Source: Neurospora intermedia
Lineage: Eukaryota; Ascomycota; Sordariomycetes; Sordariales; Sordariaceae
Direction of reading: 5' to 3'
DNA: 64,000 nt
Assembly: GCA_037102815.1 (NCBI GenBank)
Contig: BTPP01000002.1
Span: 5,084,001-5,148,000 of the forward strand
Shown: positions 34,447 to 45,443 of the stretch, one piece after another
Position numbering within the stretch: the first letter of the stretch is position 1
How the letters are laid out: every line of letters starts with the position of its first letter
Position numbers and translations under genes: made by a program
Notes under the pieces: model-generated
The model's database searches: none
What the model was told of the DNA's origin: nothing
Seen by the model: only the letters and a program-made list of their open reading frames with translations

Positions 34447-37400
34447 ATGCCTTCGTCCTCCTCCGCCGCGTTCCACAACAGGCCATCATCTTCCGCGTCC
34501 GTGGCATCCTCCCGGTCTTCCGCCACTAATCCCAGGAGAGTTTCCGGTGTGCCAGCAGGTGCTGGATCAGATGTACATACAACTCCCACATCAGCGTCAA
34601 ATCTGCAACAAAGACGGCTGTCACGAACGGCGAGCAAAGGGCAACTGGAGAAGAACAATGCCGAAGGGGACTTAACTCAGTCCTTGAATCACCTCTCCAT
34701 TTCTCTCGCCTCCCCGTCCTCCGTCACTTCACAGTCTCCTTCGCCTGGGAAGAGTCCTCGGTCTGCCAACCACCCGCCACCTGCAATCAGTCCCCTTCGC
34801 CCTCAGTTCTCTACTTCGACTGCTGGATCGCCAAAAGGGACGCCCTCCCGCCCCGGTAGCGCCATGCGGAACGTGTCCTACGGCGGGCCACCGTCTCGCT
34901 CACAAACTCCTGCACTTCGCCGAAAAGCCTCCATGAACTCGATCCAGGTTGCCCACAACAGCAATGGCCATGGACTGCGTCGATCCAGTTCAGTCAACCT
35001 CACACCGTCCGCCGCCAAGAAGTCACCTTTAAACGACATGTCCCCTGATACGTCCGAGTTCAAAGTGCCGCCCACCCCGCAATCCATCGCGAGTGACCAC
35101 TTCAAGGCCGAACTTGAGATTCATCACGGACATGATCCGAAGCTGTCGGCTGAGACCATTGTTATTCTGAACGATGCATGCTATGGACATCGCTATTCTC
35201 GACCCCGGACATCCAAGGCAAGCTTGAGCACCATCGTCGAACGACCCGAGAGGATTAAGGCCAGCGTCTTGGGAGTGTCGGCCGCCTATGTACGTCTGGG
35301 CGAGCGACACCAAGACGGTTCGTTCCCGATTCATCCGGATCAGCATCCCAGGAACCTCCCTTCGGTACCTTTTCTCATACAAAAGACGACTCGACGACTG
35401 GCCCTCACATCTCCGACAGTAACCAACGTACATGGCACGAAATGGATGGAGGAGCTCAAGATCATGTGCGATACCGCTGAAGCGAAGCTGGCGACGAATG
35501 GAAAAGAACTTCAACGCCCGGATATGGATCGTGGACCTAATGCGGAAGAGCCTCCAAAGTTCCATGAAGGTGACCTCTATCTTTGTGCAGAATCACTAGA
35601 TGCTATGGAAGGAGCTCTTGGCGGTGTTTGTGAGGCCGTCGATGCGGTGTTTAAGCCCGAGGGTCCGAAAAGGGCTTTTGTAGCTATTCGCCCGCCTGGC
35701 CACCACTGCTCCGCCTCGTATCCCTCGGGCTTTTGTTGGGTCAACAACGTCCATGTGGGCATTATGCACGCAATCCTGAGCCATGGCTTGACCCATGCCG
35801 CCATCATCGACTTTGACCTCCACCACGGCGATGGCTCCCAGCAAATTGCTTGGCAGCACAACTCAAGAGGCGTAAAGGCTGCAAAGAACGCAGCGATGTG
35901 GAAGAAGACCTCGATTGGGTACTTCAGTCTTCACGATATCAACTCGTATCCTTGCGAGACCGGCGACGACGAAAAAGTTATGAACGCGAGTGTATGCATC
36001 GACAACGCTCATGGACAGAATGTGTGGAATGTGCACCTACAGCCCTGGGAGACAGAAGAGGATTTCTGGGCCCTCTACGAGTCCAAGTACACCATCTTAC
36101 TTGAGAAGGCGCGCAGCTACCTTGTCACACAGGCGGAGCGCTTGCGAGCAGCAGGCCAAAACGCAAAGGCAGCCATCTTCCTTTCTGCTGGTTTCGATGC
36201 CAGCGAATGGGAGGGCGCTGGAATGCAGAGACACGAAGTCAACGTCCCCACAGAGTTCTATGCTCGATTAACGCGAGATGTAGTACGTATTGCAGCAGAA
36301 GTGGACACGGCTGTAGAGGGCCGAATCGTCAGCGTACTAGAGGGAGGATATAGTGATCGGGCGCTTTGCTCTGGCATCATGAGTCACGTTTGTGGCCTTG
36401 CTGGAGCTGGTTCTACTGGAAATGGCAAAGCTCATGATCAGTACAACCCTTCGTGGTGGTCTGCTGCCGCGCTTGAACATCTGGAAACCACACTGGTGAC
36501 TCCCCCACCCGAACCACCAAAGCCCCCTCGGAACGTTGCGACTCCTACCTACTGTTCACCTACACAGGCCTCTACGGCACGGTCTGTAGCGCCACGGAGA
36601 AGTATGTCCGGACTCCATCAGCACGCACTCATGGCAGCCAACAGGCCGATGTCACCAATGCCGTCGAGAATACCGATGCCCCCTGCTCCAGAAGTTCCGT
36701 GGGCTATTGCTGCTTGCGAACTGAGCAAGCTTCTTATTCCGGGCGACCGCCAAACGGATAGCTGTACTCACACAGATCTTAATGCTGAGGCCACCAAGGC
36801 TCGCCGGGAGCGCCAGTTAGCCCAGGCGAATACCTCGGCGTCCGATGCTGGCACTGCAAACTCATCGGATCGGCCCTCCACAAGGATGGCCTTGAGGGAG
36901 CGTAAAGCCAAGCAAGCAGTGCCTATCAAGGAGGAGGACACAGACGAAGACCGAGTGAACGCTGTGTCCGCAGGAAAGACTGGTGTGCCCCGAGGAGGCG
37001 CTCGTGCTACACGTAGTCGACGCCTTAGTGCTGCTTCGACCATTGTCCCAGACAGCCTTGACTCGTCTCCTCCAAGCCACAGATACTCAGCCACAAATGC
37101 GGAAGATGATGGAAGACCGGAAACATCCATGAGCATCAGGCCCGAGTCTTCAATGAGTGTCAGACCGCAGGGAAACCCTCTTGTGGTCAATAAAACGCGG
37201 GGGCCAGCAAAGAACAAGGATGCTCTGCAAGCACCGAGGACACAGAGGAAGATTTCAACTTCAACCATCGAATCAGCAAGGAGCTCCAACGCATCCCTAG
37301 TCTCACCAGCTTCGGCTTCCCTCAACGATCAGCCATCAACTGGTAGCAATGGCGACGGCGTAGATACAGCGACCGGCGGGATGAAGAAGGTTAAGATTAC

Positions 37401-38085
37401 TCTTATCACACAAGCCCAGAAAGAGGCTCGCGAGCGGGAGCGTGCTACGAAAGAAAACGCCGGTGCGATTTCTGTCGTTACATCCAACCTACAGGAGAAC
37501 AAGCTTCGTCAACAACAGCCTACGCAGACACCCGTTGCCACAGTCCAATCTCCCACCGAAAGCAACACCACCTCTCCCGCGCCATCCACGCAGTTCTACA
37601 CTCCCAACTCACAAGGCCGGAACTCATTTTCCTCCTCCGAAGACATGGACGCCACGGACAAGTATCCGGAGCTTTTTGGGCACCATCACCTCCAAGACGG
37701 GGATGGTGACATGGACATGGAAGATTTTGAAATACCCGCTCTTGCATCCACGCCCATGCCTAGTCGTACTTCATTTCCTCTGCCTTTGAGGCCTCTTCAA
37801 CAGTCTTCCACTCCCTTGGAAAACTTCATACAGTACCAGCCTCCTGCTGGCAAGCATCATGGCTCGGTACCAGCACAGACACCAACCAGTCCCGGACATG
37901 CTATGAACAGAAAGGACGTGCCCGTGTTTACTGCCACCTCAGCCATTCCCTTTTCGCCTCAGAAGACGGAGCAATTGCAGCAGTCTCCGGCGCCGTCTAC
38001 GCCTGCTTCATTGCCAAGTGTGATCTTTGCTGGACAGAAGCAGGAAGAGAAGGAGGAGGCTGTGGAGACGCCAGAGAGGAATTGA
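34447..38085 (+). CDS. hda-4: HOS3-type class II histone deacetylase
   Basis: Zinc-dependent lysine deacetylase of the fungal HOS3 group; N. crassa hda-4 is the homologue as I remember it. Single exon, 1212 aa from the ATG at 34447 (context GACAATGCC). The frame stays open upstream to 34339 without an ATG. The N-terminal about 230 residues are Ser/Pro-rich. The catalytic domain spans about 236-660: TIVILNDACYGHRYS, the His dyad in RPPGHHC near 415, zinc ligands in IDFDLHHGDG near 455 and LSAGFDASEWEGAG, and the C-terminal glycine-tyrosine motif VLEGGYSDRALC near 633. All expected catalytic residues are present. The last about 550 residues are low in complexity, with basic patches (RERKAKQ, KKVKITL) suggestive of nuclear location. 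csn-6 follows on the same strand. Confidence 0.95.
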   Translation: MPSSSSAAFHNRPSSSASVASSRSSATNPRRVSGVPAGAGSDVHTTPTSASNLQQRRLSRTASKGQLEKNNAEGDLTQSLNHLSISLASPSSVTSQSPSPGKSPRSANHPPPAISPLRPQFSTSTAGSPKGTPSRPGSAMRNVSYGGPPSRSQTPALRRKASMNSIQVAHNSNGHGLRRSSSVNLTPSAAKKSPLNDMSPDTSEFKVPPTPQSIASDHFKAELEIHHGHDPKLSAETIVILNDACYGHRYSRPRTSKASLSTIVERPERIKASVLGVSAAYVRLGERHQDGSFPIHPDQHPRNLPSVPFLIQKTTRRLALTSPTVTNVHGTKWMEELKIMCDTAEAKLATNGKELQRPDMDRGPNAEEPPKFHEGDLYLCAESLDAMEGALGGVCEAVDAVFKPEGPKRAFVAIRPPGHHCSASYPSGFCWVNNVHVGIMHAILSHGLTHAAIIDFDLHHGDGSQQIAWQHNSRGVKAAKNAAMWKKTSIGYFSLHDINSYPCETGDDEKVMNASVCIDNAHGQNVWNVHLQPWETEEDFWALYESKYTILLEKARSYLVTQAERLRAAGQNAKAAIFLSAGFDASEWEGAGMQRHEVNVPTEFYARLTRDVVRIAAEVDTAVEGRIVSVLEGGYSDRALCSGIMSHVCGLAGAGSTGNGKAHDQYNPSWWSAAALEHLETTLVTPPPEPPKPPRNVATPTYCSPTQASTARSVAPRRSMSGLHQHALMAANRPMSPMPSRIPMPPAPEVPWAIAACELSKLLIPGDRQTDSCTHTDLNAEATKARRERQLAQANTSASDAGTANSSDRPSTRMALRERKAKQAVPIKEEDTDEDRVNAVSAGKTGVPRGGARATRSRRLSAASTIVPDSLDSSPPSHRYSATNAEDDGRPETSMSIRPESSMSVRPQGNPLVVNKTRGPAKNKDALQAPRTQRKISTSTIESARSSNASLVSPASASLNDQPSTGSNGDGVDTATGGMKKVKITLITQAQKEARERERATKENAGAISVVTSNLQENKLRQQQPTQTPVATVQSPTESNTTSPAPSTQFYTPNSQGRNSFSSSEDMDATDKYPELFGHHHLQDGDGDMDMEDFEIPALASTPMPSRTSFPLPLRPLQQSSTPLENFIQYQPPAGKHHGSVPAQTPTSPGHAMNRKDVPVFTATSAIPFSPQKTEQLQQSPAPSTPASLPSVIFAGQKQEEKEEAVETPERN

Positions 38086-39191
38086 TTTGATGTCTGAAAG
38101 AAGAGAGGGAGTGGCGGGATGTGCTTGCATACTAACAAGAAAGAAACACATGGCGTTTGCATTCTTTGTACGCTGTGCATACACAGCATTATAATGTTTA
38201 AACTCTGTGCTGTTTGGTTCGAGAATCTACCACAGGAGATAGGTAGCCAGGTACTTGCGGCGCGAAAGTTTGGGTGCTGTTGTGTTCTTTTCTGGGGGTG
38301 TTTGGAGCAATGCGATCAATGCCTTTTTGCTTGTATCCTTCTATTTTTGAGCAGGCGGATAGTAGGTTCTCTGTAGGCAGTCTTCTCTGGCTTGTTCTCC
38401 TTCCCTACCTTGTTAGGATAGTGTTTGGACACTTGCATGTTTGAAATGTTTAATGTCTTGTCTTGTTTTTGGCAGCTTTTTGTCCGCTATGCGTTAGGAA
38501 TTAGAGAAACGAAAATAAACATTTCAAGTATACCCGATAAGCTTGAATTCCATCTCCCCAACCCCAAGTCTTATTTGTCTTTGCTTGCCTTAGTTTATAT
38601 AATGCACTAGTTATTGATTACAACTTGATGAATTTATGCGATGAACCTATCTCCAAGGAATAAATTTTTTGTGACTTTTTTCAGCTTCACTACTCTGGGG
38701 AAGCCATGTTCGACGTTGTTACAACTGAAGTCTTCAGGTTGTTGTCATCGAAAGATACATAGCAAACAAAGGAGGTCTAAAGCTAAGGGTGCACGGGCCC
38801 AAGCTTTCAGCCTAGCACAGTGTCTTAAATGACGACAAGTGCTAGTACACTGTACGACCCAGGCTCCCGCAGCTCAGACGGTTCATCCATGGCGGGGACT
38901 CGACAGCGATGACACTGGAACTGACCTACACCTCTACCGGGATGTTTCTCCATGAAAACAACATCTTCCAAAGAACACACCTCATTATTGACGAACATCC
39001 CGATAGCGAGCGAGAATAACGGCGACTTCCCTCGACGCTTATACAACTTACACTACAGGTTGACGACAGCCATTTAACAATTAGCTGATCTCTCTCTCAT
39101 CTACCCCGCCTTCAACCATCAACTATCACCTACCACCACAAACATCACAACCGGGGGTCGCAAACGAGTTCACGACCAAAAGACCGAAACC
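38086..39191. other. Intergenic region between hda-4 and csn-6
   Basis: A 1.1-kb gap between two plus-strand genes, holding the hda-4 3' UTR and the csn-6 promoter. A T-rich stretch with short frames follows the hda-4 stop. No gene or repeat is supported. Confidence 0.6.
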
Positions 39192-40765
39192 ATGGCCGCC
39201 GCTACGGTCAACCCGCTGATGTCGACCCAAAAGTCAGACAGCAGTCTACAAGTAGCTCTACACCCGCTGCCCATCCTTGAGATTTCCGACTACATCACAC
39301 GCAGCTACCTACGCGGCTACAAGGGCGCCATCGTAGGTGCCCTCATCGGCCAGCAAAATGGCCGCCAGATCACCATTGAGCACAGCTTCTCTGTCAAGAC
39401 CGAACACACTGGCCAGAACTACAAGGTTGATTCGGAGTGGTTTACGGCTCGCCTAGACCAAAGTCAGTTGCCCTCCTGTAACAACACTTGTGCGCAGCTC
39501 CAAGGCAGCACTACTGACACACAGATTTTCCCTCTACAGTGAAAGCCGTCCACAAGGATCGTGCTCTCGACTTTGTCGGATGGTACACCCTAGTGCCCAA
39601 GAGCGGTCCTACCGACGCCCATCTACCAATACACAGCTACTTTTACTCACAAAACGAGTCCGCCGTGCTTCTGGGCTTCCACATTCACGAAATCCTGAAC
39701 CCCGTGGCCGGCGATCCCCTACCTTTGACGATATACGAGAGCAACCTGGAGGTTGTCGATGGCGCCGAGACCAGCACTGCGGAAGTAGAAGGCGAAGATA
39801 GAGAGATGAAGGATGTCACAGCCGAGCCCTCAAGATCCATCAAGTTCCGGGAACTTCCTTACACCACAGAAACGGGTGAAGCCGAAATGATCGCCCTGGA
39901 ATTCGTGCGGGAAGGTGGCAGCGCGAACGTTACCACTACCGCGACCAACACAACAGCCGCCGAGGACGAGGGCTCCGACAAGCCTCTCATGAAGAAGGTG
40001 GTCGACACAAACAAGGGCAGCAAACGACGGGCCGTGAGCTCAGATGATGCTGCGGCAGAAGCACCCACAACGAGTAGCGCCGCCAAAGGATCCGCAACAA
40101 ACAACAACAACAACCGAGACGTCAACCTCACCAAGGCCGAACTCGATTACATGTCGGCTCTCCAAGCCAAGTACAACGCCGTGCAAATGATGAAGAAGCG
40201 ACTCGACACCGTCATCTCCTACCTCCAACGCCTACCCCCCGATTACCTTTCCAGCGGAGACGCCTCCTCCTCCCAACAGCAGCAGCAGCAGCAGCAAACA
40301 GAGGGCGCAGCCCAGCCCCAGTACACTATTCCCTCGAACAAAATCCTTCGCCAGATCCAAGCGCTAGTGACCAACGTCCAGCTAGTCATGTCCAACTCGA
40401 CTTCAGGGCAGCAAGGACAAGGACAAGGAGAGAGGGACACAGATCTCGGCGCGTTAGAGAAGGAGCTACTCAAGGAAACCAACGACGTCAAGCTCGTCGA
40501 GCTGATCGCCGACCTTATGAGCAGCGTCAAGGACATGAAGGAAGTGGGCAAGAAGTTCCACGTGGTCGAGACGGCCAAGAATAGCAAGCGGCGCGAACAG
40601 GCTTCAGGAGGAGAACGGTTCAATCCCCACCACCCATACCCGGGCGGTGGCGGCGGCAGCATGAATATGATGAGAGAGCACGTCGGCTTAGTTGGCGAGG
40701 GCTCTGCAGCTTCTGGTTCTGGTGGTTCAGGTTCTGCTGGTGATTTGGCTAGGTTCGATCACTAG
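39192..40765 (+). CDS. csn-6: COP9 signalosome subunit 6
   Basis: MPN-domain subunit of the COP9 signalosome, which removes NEDD8 from cullins; in Neurospora that complex stabilises SCF ligases of the clock pathway. Exons are 39192-39462 and 39540-40765, giving 498 aa (intron 77 bp). The MPN domain starts at VALHPLPILEISDYITRS (about residue 18), continues through IVGALIGQQNGRQITIEHSF and LDFVGWYTL, and has no JAMM metal motif, as expected for CSN6 rather than CSN5. The second half has a helical segment (LDYMSALQAKYNAVQMMKKRLDTV), a Gln run, and LIADLMSSVKDMKEVGKKF. It is longer than animal CSN6 because of disordered inserts at about 190-290 and at the C-terminus. eIF3f is the main alternative, but the ALHPLPILEISD and GALIGQQNGR motifs favour CSN6. 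Confidence 0.9.
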
Positions 40766-42376
40766 AAGTTTTCGTTCTAGGAATGCTGCTGTTGAATACG
40801 AAGAAGACTTTGAACTTGTCAAGTAATCCATCCGCCACTGGGATTTGTGCCGTTCGGTTGCTACGTTTGATACTGTAGCCAGGGAATCTGATACGGATGG
40901 CTTGTGCCGGAGATTTGACAGCTACAGTACATCATGACCAGCCCTAGGTATGATGTCTTGAGACAAAGTCGTGGGCGTAATTACTATGGTAGTCTGGCTG
41001 GGATAAACTTCCAAGCAGGAGGGAGCGAGTTCGATCCATTTTAATTCATTTTCGACCTGGACCTGGTGTGAATTACCCTTTAGGTAGATGCTGCCGGATG
41101 GAGTATTATGTATGATGATGCATGACGACGACGATGACAGGACAAAACAAATAGATGAGTAGGAGCTATGTACTAGGAGAGGAGGGAGGCTGGTAAAGCT
41201 CGGCTCGAATCAAATCAAAGCAGTTATTACCACTTCGCTTGGACTTCGATGAAAATTGAAGGTCCATACATAACTATACTATAACCATAACCATGCCATA
41301 ACCATACCATAACCATACCATAACCATACCATAACCAAAGCATAACCATGCCGTAACCAAAGTATAACCATACCATTACTATACCATAACCATACCATAA
41401 CCATACCATGACCATACCATGACCATACCATGACCATACCGTAACCATACTATAACCATATCATAACCAGACTATAACCATAAGCTAATCAGCTCTTATG
41501 AGTGAGTGCCTTTGATTGTTGTCCTGGCAAGTATTTTTCTTGCACTAGAAGATGGAAGGATGGAAATGAGATGAGAGCAAAAAGGAGAAAAAAAAAAAGA
41601 GGAAGAGGAATGAATGTATGCTGAGAGGTGAGGGCAGCTGATGGAGAAACGACAAGGCTTTCGAAAGTAAAGAAATGTCTACAAACTTTGACGAAGCATG
41701 CGACGGAAGGACGCAACATGAGAGAAATGAAATAGAAATGAAGATACAAGTGCTTGGAAGGTAGACCGTCAAAGAGACTATATATAGTGTAACAGGGCAG
41801 TATATATAAACCTGAACTTTCATACCGTCTGGTTTAGGTTTTCCCGTATTGTACACGTAGATATTCTCCTTACCCCCAACGGCGTTATCGTCATGTCCCT
41901 CGCTTCACTTTATCTCACACCTTCACGTATGTGTTTACTCATGCCGTTCATCACCATCATCGTCATCATCATTCACTACATGTCCTAACTGTAAAATACT
42001 CTCCGCCTGTCTGACTTATCCTCTTGAAAACACTTGCCAATCGCCCAACATCAATATAATTTACACCCGCGTTGCATTCGAAAGTACTGATAACCTTTCA
42101 CCATCGTAGTTATCCTCGTCCTCATCCTCTCCCTGACCCCAATAATAATCTCTGATAACCTACCGATCCAGTCCTCTTCCTCCTCGCCCGCCCGTTCTCA
42201 TCCCCCCCTCCGCCGACTACCGCAGCTGCTTTCCCGCCCTTCAAACTCCCACCTGCACTACTACTCCCGCTCCGACTCCTAGCATTGTTCTCTTGTCGAT
42301 ATCCCAGCAGTCCCCCCGAAGCGTCCCTACCACTATTACCGAGTCTAGCGGTCCGCGCCGGGGTGACTGATGCGAT
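40766..42376. other. Convergent intergenic region between csn-6 and vps17
   Basis: This 1.6-kb gap holds two facing 3' ends. Its main feature is an 11-bp minisatellite at 41264-41483. From about 42170 to 42376 the plus strand is C/T-rich and open on the minus strand as a frame-shifted continuation of vps17, which I do not treat as coding. No gene is supported. Confidence 0.6.
41264..41483. repeat. 11-bp minisatellite (CCATAACCATA-type)
   Basis: About twenty copies of an 11-bp unit built on CCATAACCATA, with substitutions such as ATGACC, GTAACC and AAAGCATAACC. Because 11 is not a multiple of three, each frame passes through all phases, and the minus strand reads as Trp/Tyr/Gly/Met/Val repeats in a spurious 73-codon frame. 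It lies in the convergent gap about 500 bp after csn-6. Confidence 0.9.
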
Positions 42377-44495
42377 TCAAAATGTACTCGTGGCCAACCG
42401 ACTGGCCGCATTCCTGGCATCCACTCTATCCTCATCGTCCTCCTCCGGCAGACCCACCAAGCCGCCCACGGCACCCCTCGCGCCGCCGCTGCCTGGCCTC
42501 TCGGCATCCTCGCCGCCAGCTTCCTCCCCTTCCACCCCGCCGCCGGCGCCAACGCCCAACACGCTACCGGCCATGAAGCTGCCGGATATGCTCCTGGTGC
42601 CGCTGACCGAGCCGGCCTCGCCGAGTCTCGCGCGTGGGACGCCGCTCCACGCGTCGCCCTTGGGGCCCTGACTGGCCGCCAGGCTGGCGCGCCGGACAGT
42701 GGGGTGCGACTCGCGGCCGAGGCGGGACAGGCCGCCGCTGGAGTCGATGGCGCGGATGTCGGGCCGGACGCTCTCGAGCAGGGCCAGGGTGCGGCGCTCG
42801 GCCTCGATCTGGCGGAGCACGTACTCGCGGATGGACAGGCGCATGTCGCCGGCGGTGCGGGCGAACCACTTGCGGCGCTCGTGTACCAGGTTCTGGGTGA
42901 CGCGGGTGGTCTTGTGCTGGAGAGTCGATTCGGCCTCCTGGGCGTCGCGAAGGGCGGCGATGGCCTCGTCGACGCGCTCGCGGCGTACGTTGGACGAGGA
43001 TTTGAGTCGGTCGGCGGCGTGGAGCTTGCTACGGGTGAGCTCTTGGGCTTGGAGCAGCTCGCGCATGAGAATCTGCCGGTTGGTGAGGGTTTCCTTGACG
43101 ATGAAGGCGTCGCTGGAGTGGTACTGGAAGGGATCGCCGATGGTGGTGGCCTCGGCGGTCGCCTGGGCGGCGTGTAAATCACCGACGGTCTGGAGGACCT
43201 TGCCTAGCTTGCGGTAGGCGTTTGAGAGACCGGGATGCGGCTCTTGAATGTGCATGTTTGAGAGCTTGATGCCGTAGTCGGCTTCGACTAGCCCAAGACC
43301 TGGAAGAGGGACGAAATGTTAGTAACTGCGTGAAAAGGTGTTTTTGGTAAGGTGGTGGAAGGAGAAGCTCTACCTCTACGAGTCTTGACAAGTTTATCGA
43401 CCTTGTGTCCAGCATCCATGGCACCTAGGTAGAACAACTTGACAATAGGGCGCGCCTCCTGCAACTCGGGGGTATCATCGGGTGGAGGAGCAAACTGCTT
43501 CAGGATCTTGCGGCGCACACCAGTCGCAGGTTGCTTCTTCTTGACCATAGGACTGTAGCCAAAATCACTCTCGGTGAAGAGGACCATCTCGTCATCCCTC
43601 ATCAAGACCTCGTTGCTGCAGACATAGTTGAACCAGCGCTGCATCAGTGCCTTGACGCGAGCCTCATCTTCGTCGGTTCCGGCACCGGCAGAGGTGAGCG
43701 CTGGCGGCACAGCAGGTACAATGGCCTCGGGGTTCGCGGATATGAGGTGCTCAGCGAGCTTGATGAACTCGGAGTGTAGACGGCGAACATCGCGGTACTG
43801 CGTGGTACGGAAACTGGGTAGGTTTGTCTATCACTCAAAGTTAGCAGGCGCATGGGCCGTGGGCAAAGAAGAGAGGTCATAAGTACGTGAACATCAAATC
43901 TCAGAATAGGATCCTTGCGGCCGGTACGTTCGAGTCCAGTAATCTTAGCCTGTAACTTGAACTGCGGTTGCGGTCTCCGGAATTGCTGCTGTACTTGCTG
44001 ATGTGGTGAGTATGGCTGTTGCTGGGGTGGCGGCTGCTGCTGATATTGTTGATATTGTTGTGGCTGTTGCTGCTGCTGCTGATGGGGCGGGTACAGGGCA
44101 TGATGTTGTTGTTCTTGCGGTTGCTGATGCTGTCCGTTCTCGATTTGCGGCTCGTGATGCGATTCTGTCTGAGACTGCGGGTGGGCTTCGCCGTGGCTGT
44201 CATCGGCCTGACCCTCCTGCTGGGGTTGGCCTGAGGGAAGCTGGTCGGAGAATAGGGCGCCTGATTGAGCCTCGGGCGCGTCGGTGCTATCATGTCGGCG
44301 GAATCCATTGTCTCCGGCGCCAAAGCCACCCTCGTCATCGAGGCCATTATTCGGAGTCGGGGGCACATAGTCATCGGGGATGATGGTTGAGGCGAAGGTC
44401 GAGCGGGTTGGCCGTGGCGACGAGCTAGGGGAGTTGCCCCAGGGAGAGCTACCGGCGGCGTGCTCGGTGTCGTTTATCGATGCGCTATAGTCCAT
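42377..44495 (-). CDS. vps17: Vps17-type sorting nexin of the retromer (PX-BAR)
   Basis: Membrane-binding sorting nexin that pairs with Vps5 and works with retromer in endosome-to-Golgi recycling. Exons are 44495-43887, 43827-43374 and 43299-42377 (introns 59 and 74 bp), giving 661 aa. Residues 1-175 are disordered with Gln/Pro/His-rich repeats. The PX domain spans about 180-340 (FKLQAKITGLERTGRKDPILRFDVH|TNLPSFRTTQYRDVRR, then LMQRWFNYV). The BAR-like coiled coil spans about 380-570 (GKVLQTVGDLHAAQATAEATTI and RMRELLQAQELTRSKL-like sequence). The C-terminal 100 residues are Gly/Ser-rich and acidic. The PX domain lacks an obvious full set of PI3P-contact residues, as reported for Vps17. It is divergent from mef2. 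Confidence 0.9.
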
Positions 44496-45443
44496 GATGT
44501 ATCTCGCTGTCTAACCTTGTTCGATCTGGTTCGGGGGAATCACGGCCGGGACAGACGATGTCCTGAAAGGAGAGGTGGTCGAGAGGAGGAAGAGGCAGGA
44601 GGGAGGGAGGGGGACGGTCGACGGCGTGGGCGGTCGGGATGACGTTGCTTTTGGTGAGGCCGCTGAGTGTAGGTAGTGTACAAGTAGTGTAGTGTACAGG
44701 CACGCAAGACTGGGGCTAATCCCTTTTGTCACTGGCGGCCGGTTTGGTTCGAGGTCTGCCCTGTCTCCTGTCTTGCCTCATGAAAATATCTACAAGACCT
44801 GTACTTGGACAATTCGAGTTTGTAAAGTTTTAATTCATCCGGGGGATCGTCTAGCCAATAAAAGACAAAAGATGAATGAGAATGGTCTCAACAATGTCAA
44901 CGAGAAGCTGTTCCTGGTGTTTGGGCTTCCTTCAGTGGATGATTGGCATCTCCATCGTCTCCATCGTCCGCACCAAGCAAGAAGGAAGTGGGGTTTTTGT
45001 TGGGATCCACATGTTCGGCGAGAGGTTCTAGCCCGCAGCTGGTAAGCAGCTCTTGACAGCTCGATCTTTAAGCTTGGACAGCTGGCAGCGAGTCCCATGA
45101 AGCTTCTTTGAGGGCAGCTCTCCACCACCACCACCAACCCTCACTCACTCTCTTGTTTGATCAACGTGATGCCTTGATCGGCTTCTGACATCCTGGGCTT
45201 ATTAAATCAAGCTGGTTTTCTTCTTGAGTGATGAAAAGTCTATCCTAGAGAGATATTTTCTACTGTGAAAGCTCGAAACAAGTGGGTTCCCATCGGGTCC
45301 TTTGTTTTCCCTCAACGTACAAGTACCTGTTCCGTGTGGTGAGGTGTGATTGCAACCCGGGATTGGTCGCTTCTCTTCAATGTTTATCTCCCCTTTTACA
45401 CCAAAAACCCAACCCATTCGGTCTGGGTCATTAGTGTAGTGCC
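44496..45443. other. Divergent promoter region between vps17 and mef2
   Basis: This 948-bp gap should contain both promoters. Just after 44560 the plus strand is a G/A-rich tract (GGAGGGAGGGAGG), so the vps17 leader would be C/T-rich. No gene is supported. Confidence 0.6.

Noticed and set aside
39192-40765. eIF3f as the identity of the MPN protein
   Set aside because: The N-terminal block VALHPLPILEISD and GALIGQQNGR are closer to CSN6, and the C-terminal helical end fits CSN6.
41227-41448. A Trp/Tyr/Gly/Met repeat protein of 73 codons
   Set aside because: It is a translation of the 11-bp minisatellite in a region with no splice or start context.
42241-43182. A 313-codon Pro/Arg/Ser-rich frame overlapping the vps17 3' end
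   Set aside because: It is an alternative frame of vps17 exon 3. The real frame continues the BAR coiled coil and ends at 42377.
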